6,958 nucleotides of DNA from an uncultured Oceanospirillaceae bacterium (GTDB taxonomy: Bacteria; Pseudomonadota; Gammaproteobacteria; Pseudomonadales; Balneatricaceae). Positions 1-6,901 of this stretch are shown here, one piece after another. The stretch spans positions 1 to 6,958 of the forward strand of contig CAMIIY010000104.1 of NCBI GenBank assembly GCA_946221045.1, given 5' to 3'. The position numbers and the translations under genes were made by a program. Under the pieces are notes generated by a model that saw only the letters and a list, made by a program, of their open reading frames with translations, ran no database searches and had not been told where the DNA came from. Positions within the stretch are counted from its first letter, which is position 1. The number at the start of each line of letters is the position of its first letter.

Positions 1-54
1 GTCTGTATCATTCTCAAGCCGCTGGTGGAGCAGGACACAGAGTCCCGCCAAGAG

Positions 55-1770
55 TTATAAAACCAGCTGAACCATATTGAGCAAAAGCAGGCCCAGTGCC
101 AGCAGTTGCCACACCAAGACGGGTTTACGTTCAATCAATGGCTGGCGCATCACCTTGTCTGACAAGCCCTGATTCGGTTTGGTCAGGTCCTGCAAAAACT
201 CAGAGAACGCATCGTAACGGAATCTGGGGTTTGGCTGTAAAGCCTTACGCAGGCAACCCTCAACCCAGAGGGGCAGGTTCTTGCGGTGTTGCAGGGCGGG
301 GGTGTAGGCCAGTTCGCTGTAACTGCTGATGCGGGCCTGGTTGGTCGACATTTCGGAATAGGGCAGTTTGCCGGTCATCATCTCATAGACAATCACTGCC
401 AGAGAGAACAGATCAGAGCGATAGCTGCCGGTTTCACCCAGCAGGTATTCCGGGGCCACGTAGTTGACCGAACCCTGTGGAATCGATTTATCCAGCGGTG
501 AGGTCATCTCTTCAACACCGGCTATTTTCACGGTGCCAAAATCCAGAATTTTTACCCGACCATCCTGATTGATCATGATGTTTTCAGGTTTCAGATCCTG
601 ATGCACCATATCGGCTCGCTGGAATGCCCGCAGGCCATGGATAATCTGCCGGGTCAGGCTGCGTACTTCATCCAGCGGCGGATTGGGGTTGTCGTCCATC
701 CACTGACGCAGGTTCATGCCCTGAATATGCTCCCCCAGGTAATACATGAAGCGCTTCTCCCGCCGTGGCGCGTAGGTTTTCATGACATTGGGGTTGTCCA
801 GGTGCTGACCTACCCATTCTTCGCGGATAAAACCATCCAGATAAAGCGGATCTTCGGTAAAATTACTTGAGGGGGCCTTGAGTACGTATTTTTCCGGACT
901 GTGAAGATCTTTGACCAGATACATATGACTGCGGGTGCCACTGAAAATAACTTCCAGCACCTCATAGTCATCAATCTTGTTACCCACGCTCAGTACCGGC
1001 GGGATGGGTAACTGTAACAGCCGGTCATGACTTTCATCCAGTGTTTCCAGTGGTAGCTGGTCAATCACCAGCACCAGTGCGGTCAGGTTGTCCTGGCTGC
1101 CGTTTTTCAGTGCGGTGTCGATCAGCTCCTGAGCTGCTTTTTCCGGATCATCCTTCGCGCTGGCGAGAATCTGTTTGAGCTGTTTCTGGCTCATGTATTC
1201 ATGGATGCCATCGGTGCTGAGTAGCAGAATATCGTTTTGTTGCAGCAGGCGGGTGGCGTAATCCACTTCCAGATGCTGGTCACCACCCATGGCACGGGTC
1301 AGTATGGTGCGTCCTGCGGACAGGCGGACGTGGTCGCGGGTTAACTGCTCCAGCGTATCATCCTGTAACAGGTAAATGCGCGAATCCCCGACATGGAACC
1401 AGTGCAGGGTATTGGACTTGATCACCGTGGCGGAAAAGGTACAGAGCATGCTGTCCTGCTCACGGGTATGTTGCTGGTTATTCCGATGCAACCAGCTGTT
1501 GAGGCCGGTCAGAACGCGACTGACTGAATTACTCACGCTCCAGCTATGGGGTGTGCTGAAATAATCCTGCAGAAAGCTGGTGACGCTGGTCTGGCTGGCA
1601 ATATGTGAGTCCTGACAGTTGCTGACACCGTCCGCAATGGCCGCTGCTGCACCTTTGAATTCGAGGTCACTGCCTGTGGGCAGGTGGGCGGCAAAAGCAT
1701 CCTGATTAATGGGTTTGACACCGGGGCTTGATTGCCCGCCAAAACGCACTTTCAGGGGGTTTTTGCTCAT
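55..1770 (-). CDS. Bifunctional PP2C-type phosphatase / Ser-Thr protein kinase with C-terminal membrane anchor
   Basis: This 571-residue protein joins two opposing enzymes. Residues about 8-237 are a PP2C phosphatase: NQD at 22-24, ADG at 46-48, GDSR at 128-131, STDG at 185-188 and QDN at 226-228 supply the metal-binding aspartates (D24, D47, D187, D227). Residues about 268-535 are a protein kinase: lysine K298 in VLK, a Glu pair at 317-318 (helix C), HQDLKPEN at 390-397 with catalytic D392, DFG at 410-412, APE at 439-441 and D453. Residues about 550-571 form one hydrophobic segment at the extreme C-terminus, so both enzyme domains should face the cytoplasm as a tail-anchored protein. The Gly-rich loop (275-286) is degenerate, and HRD is HQD. 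The start is supported by TAAGG ending 6 bases before ATG. A similar kinase gene lies between nasA and nirB in Pseudomonas (from memory). The domain call is firm; the substrate and any role in nitrate assimilation are inference. Confidence 0.93.
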   Translation of the reverse strand: MSKNPLKVRFGGQSSPGVKPINQDAFAAHLPTGSDLEFKGAAAAIADGVSNCQDSHIASQTSVTSFLQDYFSTPHSWSVSNSVSRVLTGLNSWLHRNNQQHTREQDSMLCTFSATVIKSNTLHWFHVGDSRIYLLQDDTLEQLTRDHVRLSAGRTILTRAMGGDQHLEVDYATRLLQQNDILLLSTDGIHEYMSQKQLKQILASAKDDPEKAAQELIDTALKNGSQDNLTALVLVIDQLPLETLDESHDRLLQLPIPPVLSVGNKIDDYEVLEVIFSGTRSHMYLVKDLHSPEKYVLKAPSSNFTEDPLYLDGFIREEWVGQHLDNPNVMKTYAPRREKRFMYYLGEHIQGMNLRQWMDDNPNPPLDEVRSLTRQIIHGLRAFQRADMVHQDLKPENIMINQDGRVKILDFGTVKIAGVEEMTSPLDKSIPQGSVNYVAPEYLLGETGSYRSDLFSLAVIVYEMMTGKLPYSEMSTNQARISSYSELAYTPALQHRKNLPLWVEGCLRKALQPNPRFRYDAFSEFLQDLTKPNQGLSDKVMRQPLIERKPVLVWQLLALGLLLLNMVQLVL

Positions 1771-1794
1771 CTGTAACCTTATCAGTCAGAACGG

Positions 1795-1826
1795 AAAAGG
1801 GGGACCGGCAGCCGTTGGGCTGCCGG
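1795..1826 (-). terminator. Hairpin with weak T-tract between narK and the kinase gene
   Basis: A perfect 9-bp stem (CCGGCAGCC / GGCTGCCGG, 1805-1813 with 1818-1826) closes a 4-base loop. On the minus strand it is followed by TCCCCCTTTT. It begins 12 bases after the narK stop codon. The tract after the stem is C-rich before its four Ts, so termination is probably partial. That would give less kinase/phosphatase than transporter while leaving the kinase gene in the same transcript. It could also only protect the narK mRNA 3' end. Confidence 0.5.
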
Positions 1827-1837
1827 GTGGATTAAGA

Positions 1838-3307
1838 TCAGGTTACCTTGATCAGCTCAACGGTACCATCTTCATTGACTTCTGCCATGTGCCCTTTGGG
1901 TTCTTCAAGGAACAGCAGGGTCACAAAGCCCAGTACAGCGGTACCGGCAATGACGGTGAAGAATACGCTGTAGTCGACCATGGACAATACGGTCAGGTAG
2001 AACACGGCACCTACGTTGCCATAGGCACCGGTCATGCCCGCAATCTGCCCGGTCAGGCGACGCTTGATCAGCGGTACAACCGCAAAGACAGCACCTTCAC
2101 CGGCCTGTACAAAGAAAGAACACGCCATGGCAGCAACCACAGCCAGAACCAGCGGCCAGCTGCTGTCGATCATGGACATCACGGCATAACCAACAGCCAG
2201 GCCCGCGGTCAGGATCAACAGGGTTTTCTTGCGGCCAAAACGGTCACTGATATAACCACCACCCGGACGGGACATCAGATTCATAAAGGCATAAGCAGAA
2301 GCCACAAGGCCGGCATAGACAGGGTCAAGGCTGAAGGTTTCAGCAAAGAACAGCGGCAGCATGGAAATCACAGCCAGTTCGGAACCGAAGGTGGCAAAGT
2401 ACAGCACGTTCAGCACGGCTACCTGCTTAAATTTGTACTGCTCGATCTCTGGTACCGGCTTTTCAAAGATCTCTTTGTTGACGGTGTACGCGCTGTAGCA
2501 GTCATAGATGAAGATGGCAGCCAGTGAAATATAAATAATGGTGGCCACCATATCTGACAGGATAGATACACCAGCGGGTGACAGCTTCCAGGTCAGCAAC
2601 GATAGCGCACCGTACATTGGCAGCTTCATGAACAGCATGAAGAAGAAATCGCCTTTGCTGGTGACTTCCATGCCGCCGATACGTTTTGGCTTGAAGTAGG
2701 TGCTGCCTTTTGGTGTGTCACTGACGTTTTTGTACCAGATAAAGCTGAATACCAGGCTCATAGCACCGGTCAGACCGATGGCATAACGCCAGCCGTTTTC
2801 ACCGCCAAACAGCAGGGCTATAGTTGGCAGCAGCATAGCGCCAGCGGCAGAACCAAAGTTACCCCAGCCACCATAGATGCCTTCCGCGGTACCCAGTTCG
2901 TTGGCCGGGAACCATTCAGACACCATGCGGATACCAACAACAAAACCGGCACCGATAAAGCCCAGCATGAAGCGGGACACGGCGGCCTGAACAAAGTCAG
3001 TCGACAGGGCAAACATGAAACAGGGGATACTGGCCAGGAACAGCAGCGCGGCGTAGGTAATACGTGGACCGTATTTGTCGGTCAGCATGCCGATGATGAT
3101 ACGGGCCGGAATGGTCAGGGCGACGTTCAGAATCAACAGGGTTTTGACCTGAGGAGTGGTCAGGCCCAGCGATTCAGCAATGGCCGCCAGCAGCGGGGCG
3201 TGGTTGAACCAGACAAAGAAGGTGATGAAAAACGCCATCCAGCTCATGTGGAGGATTTTCATCTTCCCGCTGAATGAGAGCAGATTGAAGTTTCCGCTAT
3301 TGTTCAT
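1838..3307 (-). CDS. narK: NarK/NasA-family MFS nitrate/nitrite transporter
   Basis: This 489-residue inner-membrane carrier belongs to the nitrate/nitrite porter branch of the major facilitator superfamily and would move nitrate in (or exchange nitrate and nitrite). Both nitrate-signature segments are present: GGWGNFG at 146-152 in TM5 and TGAYGNVG at 426-433 in TM11. The two substrate arginines expected of NarK are seen as R69 (PARIIIG, TM2) and R347 (MSRPGGG, TM8). The MFS loop motif appears as DKYGPR (77-82) and DRFGRK (355-360). Residues 220-270 add about two hydrophobic segments between the two six-helix halves, making it longer than typical NarK proteins. The start is supported by TGAGG 8 bases upstream of ATG. 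It lies downstream of the nitrate ABC operon, behind its own attenuated leader, and upstream of the kinase/phosphatase gene. An assimilatory role (NasA of Pseudomonas naming) is inferred from that context; the direction of transport cannot be read from sequence. Confidence 0.95.
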   Translation of the reverse strand: MNNSGNFNLLSFSGKMKILHMSWMAFFITFFVWFNHAPLLAAIAESLGLTTPQVKTLLILNVALTIPARIIIGMLTDKYGPRITYAALLFLASIPCFMFALSTDFVQAAVSRFMLGFIGAGFVVGIRMVSEWFPANELGTAEGIYGGWGNFGSAAGAMLLPTIALLFGGENGWRYAIGLTGAMSLVFSFIWYKNVSDTPKGSTYFKPKRIGGMEVTSKGDFFFMLFMKLPMYGALSLLTWKLSPAGVSILSDMVATIIYISLAAIFIYDCYSAYTVNKEIFEKPVPEIEQYKFKQVAVLNVLYFATFGSELAVISMLPLFFAETFSLDPVYAGLVASAYAFMNLMSRPGGGYISDRFGRKKTLLILTAGLAVGYAVMSMIDSSWPLVLAVVAAMACSFFVQAGEGAVFAVVPLIKRRLTGQIAGMTGAYGNVGAVFYLTVLSMVDYSVFFTVIAGTAVLGFVTLLFLEEPKGHMAEVNEDGTVELIKVT

Positions 3308-3331
3308 GTGTATGGCCTCAAAATTTTATGC

Positions 3332-3390
3332 AAATAAAAAGGCGTTCAATCCACAGGCTAGATGCACTAGTGTGTGAATTGAACGCCTTT
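3332..3390 (-). terminator. Leader attenuator terminator upstream of narK
   Basis: A 13-bp perfect stem (AAAGGCGTTCAAT at 3390-3378, ATTGAACGCC plus TTT at 3350-3338) encloses 27 bases that continue as a weaker stem (CACA/TGTG, then CTAG/CTAG around a 5-base loop). On the minus strand the 3' arm runs into TTTTTATTT. The T-tract ends about 25 bases before the narK start codon, so this Rho-independent terminator sits inside the mRNA leader, not after a gene. Its 5' arm overlaps the proposed ANTAR hairpin P2, which makes it a conditional terminator. Confidence 0.85.
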
Positions 3391-3446
3391 GCTCAAAAAT
3401 GTATCAAAAAGACCTGTTATGCAACTTTTTAGTGCGTCATTGCACT
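3379..3446 (-). promoter_or_regulatory. ANTAR-type tandem hexaloop antitermination element in the narK leader
   Basis: Read on the minus strand, hairpin P1 (3446-3431) is AGTGC, loop AATGAC, GCACT: 5 bp with a six-base loop. Hairpin P2 (3396-3379) is TTGAGC, loop AAAGGC, GTTCAA: 6 bp including one G-U pair, again with a six-base loop. Both loops have A at position 1 and G at position 4, the known signature of RNA targets of ANTAR proteins (NasR, NasT, AmiR, EutV). P2's loop and 3' arm are the same bases as the 5' arm of the terminator at 3332-3390, so P2 and the terminator cannot coexist. The linker is long (34 bases), but AAAAAG (3430-3425) and CTTTTT (3411-3406) could fold it back. The inferred regulator is a nitrate-responsive NasT or NasR; none is encoded here. 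Confidence 0.72.
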
Positions 3447-3458
3447 TGGAGTTGCACT

Positions 3459-3491
3459 AAACCGGGCTGGTCAGCTTTCTGGCCAGTCCGG
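3459..3491 (-). terminator. Imperfect hairpin after the ABC operon, possible weak terminator
   Basis: About 30 bases after the ATPase stop codon, arms 3491-3479 and 3474-3462 (CCGGACTGGCCAG / CTGACCAGCCCGG on the minus strand) pair at 11 of 13 positions with two A-C mismatches around a 4-base loop, followed by only TTT. The stem is plausible, but the T-tract is too short for confident termination. If it does work, narK needs a promoter inside this hairpin or directly after it. If it does not, transcripts from the ABC operon could run into the narK leader. Confidence 0.35.
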
Positions 3492-3523
3492 TGATTCGCC
3501 TTTGATACCGGGTCTGGCTGAGG

Positions 3524-4426
3524 TTATGCAGCTGCTTCAGCGGGTTTTGTCTTTTCCTCTGATGAAGAACTATGCAGTTCCTGTGCCAGCTTTTTTTCGG
3601 CCACCGGTTCTTCCTTAGCTTCTGAAGCGTCTACCGGTTTGCGTTGCTTCTCATACAGGAAGCTCAGCACCTCATGACGGTAGTGGTTGTACGTGGCATC
3701 ATCTGCCAGTTCGATGCGGTTGCGCGGCCTTGGCAGGTCGATTTCCAGAATTTCACCGACCGTGGCAGCAGGGCCATTGGTCATCATGACAATACGGTCG
3801 GAGAGCAGTACGGCCTCGTCGACATCGTGGGTGATCATGATCACCGTGTTGTTGAGCTCTTTTTGGATCTCCATGAGTGAGTCCTGCAGATGAGCACGCG
3901 TGAGTGCGTCCAGTGCACCAAATGGCTCATCCATCAGCAGGACAGTAGGTTCCATCGCAAGAGCTCGGGCGATGCCAACCCGTTGTTTCATACCGCCGGA
4001 AATCTCATCCGGACGTTTGTGCATGGCATGTTCCATATGTACCAGAGACAGGTTATGCATGATCCAGTCACGTATCTCTGCTTTGGATTTGGACTTGCCA
4101 AACACCTGCTTAACCGCCAGCTCAACGTTTTCATAAGCCGTCAGCCAGGGCAGCAGTGAATGGTTCTGGAACACCACGGCCCGTTCAGGACCGGGGGCGT
4201 TCACTTCTTTGCCGTCCAGCAAAACACCACCGGCGGTGGCCTGGTACAGACCGGCAACAATGTTCAGTACTGTCGATTTACCGCAACCGGAGTGACCAAT
4301 CAGGGAGACAAACTCACCTTTGTTGATGGTCAGGTTCACATCCTGCAGGGCTTTAAAGGGGCCATGAGGGGTTGGGAATTCAATCTCAACTTTAGTCAGT
4401 TCAAGATGATTTGGAGGTATGCTCAT
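3524..4426 (-). CDS. nasD: Nitrate ABC transporter ATP-binding protein (NrtC/NrtD, NasD type)
   Basis: This 300-residue cytoplasmic ATPase powers the importer formed with the permease and binding protein just upstream. It shows Walker A GHSGCGKST (44-52), Q-loop Q87, signature ISGGMKQR (142-149), Walker B LLMDEP (163-168), D-loop GALD (170-173) and switch histidine H200. The sequence resembles the nitrate/taurine/sulfonate importer ATPases, and its neighbours settle the nitrate assignment. It is a single-domain protein: the NrtA-like C-terminal regulatory domain of cyanobacterial NrtC is absent. In its place is a charged, Ala/Glu/Lys-rich tail from about residue 262 to 300, likely disordered. 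The start is supported by GAGGAG 8 bases before ATG. The gene begins 23 bases after the permease stop, so the two are surely co-transcribed. The symbol follows the Klebsiella nasFED naming; nrtC or nrtD are equally used for such genes. Confidence 0.94.
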   Translation of the reverse strand: MSIPPNHLELTKVEIEFPTPHGPFKALQDVNLTINKGEFVSLIGHSGCGKSTVLNIVAGLYQATAGGVLLDGKEVNAPGPERAVVFQNHSLLPWLTAYENVELAVKQVFGKSKSKAEIRDWIMHNLSLVHMEHAMHKRPDEISGGMKQRVGIARALAMEPTVLLMDEPFGALDALTRAHLQDSLMEIQKELNNTVIMITHDVDEAVLLSDRIVMMTNGPAATVGEILEIDLPRPRNRIELADDATYNHYRHEVLSFLYEKQRKPVDASEAKEEPVAEKKLAQELHSSSSEEKTKPAEAAA

Positions 4427-4449
4427 AATCTGTTCTCCTCAAGGCCGAA

Positions 4450-5436
4450 TTAACGGGTTACCGCGTTTTTATCCCAGGACACTTTACGCTGCAGCAACAA
4501 CATGCAGCGGTCCAGCAGGAAGCCGATCAGACCAATCACCAGTACCGCAACCATAATACGGCTCAGTGACTGGGAGCTGCCGTTCTGGAACTCATCCCAG
4601 ACAAATTTGCCCAGACCCGGGTTCTGCGCCAGCATTTCAGCAGCAATCAGTACCATCCAGGCAATACCCAGTGACAGGCGCAGGCCGGTGAACATCATCG
4701 GGATCGAAGAGGGCAGTACAATCTTGATGATGTGGGTCATCCAGCTCAGGCGCAGTACCTGAGAGACGTTCTGCAGGTCTTTGCTGATGCTGGATACGCC
4801 CACAGCGGTATTCAGCAGGGTTGGCCACAGGCTACACAGGGATACGGTAATCAGTGAGGTGATGAATGACTTGGCAAACATCGGATCATCACTGACGTAT
4901 ACCGCACTCACCACCATGGTTACCAGCGGCAGCCAGGCCAGCGGAGAGACCGGTTTAAACAGCTGAATCAAAGGGTTCAGCGCAGAATAGAGCTGCTGGT
5001 TCAGACCGATCATGATGCCACCGGGAATGGCGATCAGGGAGGCCAGAACAAAGCCGCTCATCACAGTGACCAGACTGGTACCAATCTGATCAAAGAAAGT
5101 AGGCGCACCGGTATAGGGACGGATTTTCACTTCAGCATCAGGGTTCTTGGCCAGTTTTTTGGCGTTACGTGCTTCCTGACGATCATAAAAAGCTTGTTCG
5201 CGCTCACGTTCAGCGCGGTGTTCATTAATCAGGTTTACCGACTGTTCGTAAACCGCTTTGGGTCCAGGGAATACACCCAGTGAGGTGTTGATGCTTTTGG
5301 CACCGATCTCCCACATAAACAGAAAGACCAGCAGACCAACCAGAGGTAAAAGCACGGCTTTGCTCAGCTTGGCCAGGCTAGCGCGGGGGTTTTCAAACAG
5401 GGCGCCCAAACCCAATGTAGCGATCATTTGACTCAT
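4450..5436 (-). CDS. nasE: Nitrate ABC transporter permease (NrtB/NasE)
   Basis: This 328-residue inner-membrane subunit forms the channel of the nitrate importer. A first membrane helix spans about 27-46. The core transmembrane domain follows from about 119 to the C-terminus, with hydrophobic segments near 122-145, 165-181, 190-210, 248-268 and 295-312. The EAA-type loop that docks on the ATPase is seen at about 220-242 (DLQNVSQVLRL... ending in VLP), followed by the family-typical TGLRLSLGIAW (250-260). Between helix 1 and the core lies a strongly charged stretch (72-106, rich in Arg, Glu and Lys) that makes the protein longer than compact permeases of about 280 residues. The start has GGGAG 9 bases upstream. 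It is flanked by the binding-protein gene upstream and the ATPase gene downstream, which gives the substrate. Family membership is clear; nitrate rather than another small anion rests on context. Confidence 0.94.
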   Translation of the reverse strand: MSQMIATLGLGALFENPRASLAKLSKAVLLPLVGLLVFLFMWEIGAKSINTSLGVFPGPKAVYEQSVNLINEHRAEREREQAFYDRQEARNAKKLAKNPDAEVKIRPYTGAPTFFDQIGTSLVTVMSGFVLASLIAIPGGIMIGLNQQLYSALNPLIQLFKPVSPLAWLPLVTMVVSAVYVSDDPMFAKSFITSLITVSLCSLWPTLLNTAVGVSSISKDLQNVSQVLRLSWMTHIIKIVLPSSIPMMFTGLRLSLGIAWMVLIAAEMLAQNPGLGKFVWDEFQNGSSQSLSRIMVAVLVIGLIGFLLDRCMLLLQRKVSWDKNAVTR

Positions 5437-5462
5437 AACAGGATACTCCCTCGGTGATCTGG

Positions 5463-5485
5463 GCCCCTCCGCAGCGCGGAGGGGC
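5463..5485 (-). other. Intercistronic GC-rich hairpin between nasF and nasE
   Basis: A perfect 10-bp stem (GCCCCTCCGC / GCGGAGGGGC) with a 3-base loop lies in the 65-base gap between the binding-protein stop and the permease start. No T-tract follows on either strand, so it is not an intrinsic terminator. By analogy with other binding-protein operons, it may block 3' exonucleases and keep more nasF mRNA than nasE-nasD mRNA. That role is inferred; the structure itself is directly visible. Confidence 0.65.
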
Positions 5486-5501
5486 TTGAGTGGCAGTCAG
5501 A

Positions 5502-6881
5502 TCAGATTTTCTCGTCACCTTTCAGACCAATTTTAAACTTGGTCAGGTATTCGTTTGGCTTGCTGCCGTCATAGGTGATGTTGTCGATGAAGTGCGTCTG
5601 TGGTGCACGGAAGCCGTCTTCAGTGGCGAAATCCGGGAACATGTCAGCACTCATTTTGCCTTCGGCAATCAGCTCTTTCGCAGCCAGTTCATACAGGTCT
5701 GGACGGTATACCTTTTTGGCGATGTCCATGTACCAGCTGTCTGGTTTGGCATCAGAAATCTGACCCCAGCGACGCATCTGCGTCAGGTACCAGATGGCGT
5801 CTGAGTAGTACGGATAGGTTGCGTTGTAGCGGAAGAATACGTTGAAGTCCGGTACGTCACGCTTGTCACCTTTTTCGTACTCGAAGGTACCGGTCATGGA
5901 GTTAGCAATAACGTCGTAGTCTGCACCTACGTAGTTAGGCTGAGACAGGATCTTCACCGCTTCAGGACGGTTTGCGTTGTTGTTGTCATCCAGCCATTTA
6001 GCCGCACGGATCATGGCTTTGATGACACGCAGGTTGGTATTCGGGTATTTGTCAGCCCAGTCTTTGGAGACACCGAATACTTTTTCCGGGTTGTCTTTCC
6101 AGATCTCGTAGTCGGTAATGACCGGTACACCGATACCTTTGAATACCGCCTGCTGGTTCCATGGCTCACCTACGCAGTAACCGTAGATGGTGCCGGCTTC
6201 CAGGGTGGCAGGCATCTGTGGTGGCGGTGTAACAGACAGCAATGCATCGGCATCAATGGTGCCTGAGGTGTCGCCTTTGTGTGGAGCATAAAAACCCGGG
6301 TGGATATCACCGGCGGCCAACCAATAACGGAGTTCATAGTTATGGGTAGATACCGGGAAAACCATGCCCATGTTGAAGGGTTTGCCCTCTTTTTTGTATT
6401 TCTCTACTACTGGCTTCAGGTAGTCGGCTTTGATCGGGTGTACCGGTTTGCCGTCTGCCTGTTTTGGAATATTGGGTTTCATCTGTTCCCAGATATCGTT
6501 GGAAACAGTGATGCCGTTACCGTTAAGGTCCATGCTGAACGCAGTGATGATGTGCGCCTGGGTACCAAAACCGATGGTTGCACCCAGCGGCTGGCCGGCA
6601 AGCATGTGCGCGCCGTCAAGCTGACCGTCGATAACGCGGTCCAGAAGAACTTTCCAGTTGGCCTGAGCTTCGAGGGTGACGTACAGACCTTCATCCTCGA
6701 AATAGCCTTTCTCATAGGCGATTGCCAGTGGGGCCATATCGGTCAGTTTGATAAAACCGAATTTCAGGTCCTCTTTTTCAGGCTCGCCAATCTCTGCCCA
6801 GGCAGAGCCTGCAGTCAGGCCTGCAGTCATAACCGCAGTGCCGATAAGTTTGCTTAGCAACGCCTTTTTATTCTTGAGCAT
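5502..6881 (-). CDS. nasF: Nitrate ABC transporter periplasmic substrate-binding protein (NrtA/NasF)
   Basis: This 459-residue protein captures nitrate (possibly nitrite) in the periplasm and delivers it to the permease encoded next. Residues 1-29 are a Sec signal peptide: a Lys-rich start, a hydrophobic core and AWA before E30. There is no lipobox cysteine, so it should be soluble, unlike the lipoprotein NrtA of cyanobacteria. NrtA-family features follow in order: [17 protein letters not shown] (45-61), NW at 75-76, [12 protein letters not shown] (95-106), [14 protein letters not shown] (178-191) and [12 protein letters not shown] (234-245). W76 and H180 are likely ligand-pocket residues by family analogy. 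The start at 6881 has GGAGGA 7 bases upstream and gives a clean signal peptide. An in-frame TTG at 6944 would add 21 residues but lies inside the leader terminator, so it is rejected. The length matches the family. NasS, the nitrate sensor, is a relative, but it lacks a signal peptide, so this is the transporter subunit. Confidence 0.95.
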   Translation of the reverse strand: MLKNKKALLSKLIGTAVMTAGLTAGSAWAEIGEPEKEDLKFGFIKLTDMAPLAIAYEKGYFEDEGLYVTLEAQANWKVLLDRVIDGQLDGAHMLAGQPLGATIGFGTQAHIITAFSMDLNGNGITVSNDIWEQMKPNIPKQADGKPVHPIKADYLKPVVEKYKKEGKPFNMGMVFPVSTHNYELRYWLAAGDIHPGFYAPHKGDTSGTIDADALLSVTPPPQMPATLEAGTIYGYCVGEPWNQQAVFKGIGVPVITDYEIWKDNPEKVFGVSKDWADKYPNTNLRVIKAMIRAAKWLDDNNNANRPEAVKILSQPNYVGADYDVIANSMTGTFEYEKGDKRDVPDFNVFFRYNATYPYYSDAIWYLTQMRRWGQISDAKPDSWYMDIAKKVYRPDLYELAAKELIAEGKMSADMFPDFATEDGFRAPQTHFIDNITYDGSKPNEYLTKFKIGLKGDEKI

Positions 6882-6901
6882 GGAAGTTTCCTCCAGTTCA
6901 T

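Noticed and set aside
1..54. Possible start of a next minus-strand gene (ATG at 11-9)
   Set aside because: Only three codons remain before the edge and there is no good ribosome site. A reductase gene beyond the edge is plausible but not visible.
1709..2527. 272-residue open frame on the plus strand
   Set aside because: It is antisense to narK and the start of the kinase gene, has no recognisable domain, and both minus-strand proteins are clearly real.
3391..3424. Sigma-70-like TTGCAT (3424-3419) with TACATT, or FNR-like TTGAT, upstream of narK
   Set aside because: The spacing is about 15 bases with a weak -10, the FNR half-site has no partner, and a start here would remove hairpin P1 from the RNA.
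3515..3530. Sigma-54-like sequence on the plus strand (TGGC...ATGC)
   Set aside because: It overlaps the nasD 3' end and would drive transcription antisense to it, with no plus-strand gene downstream, so it is probably chance.
6279..6857. 192-residue open frame on the plus strand
   Set aside because: It is fully antisense to the conserved nasF gene and shows no recognisable protein family.
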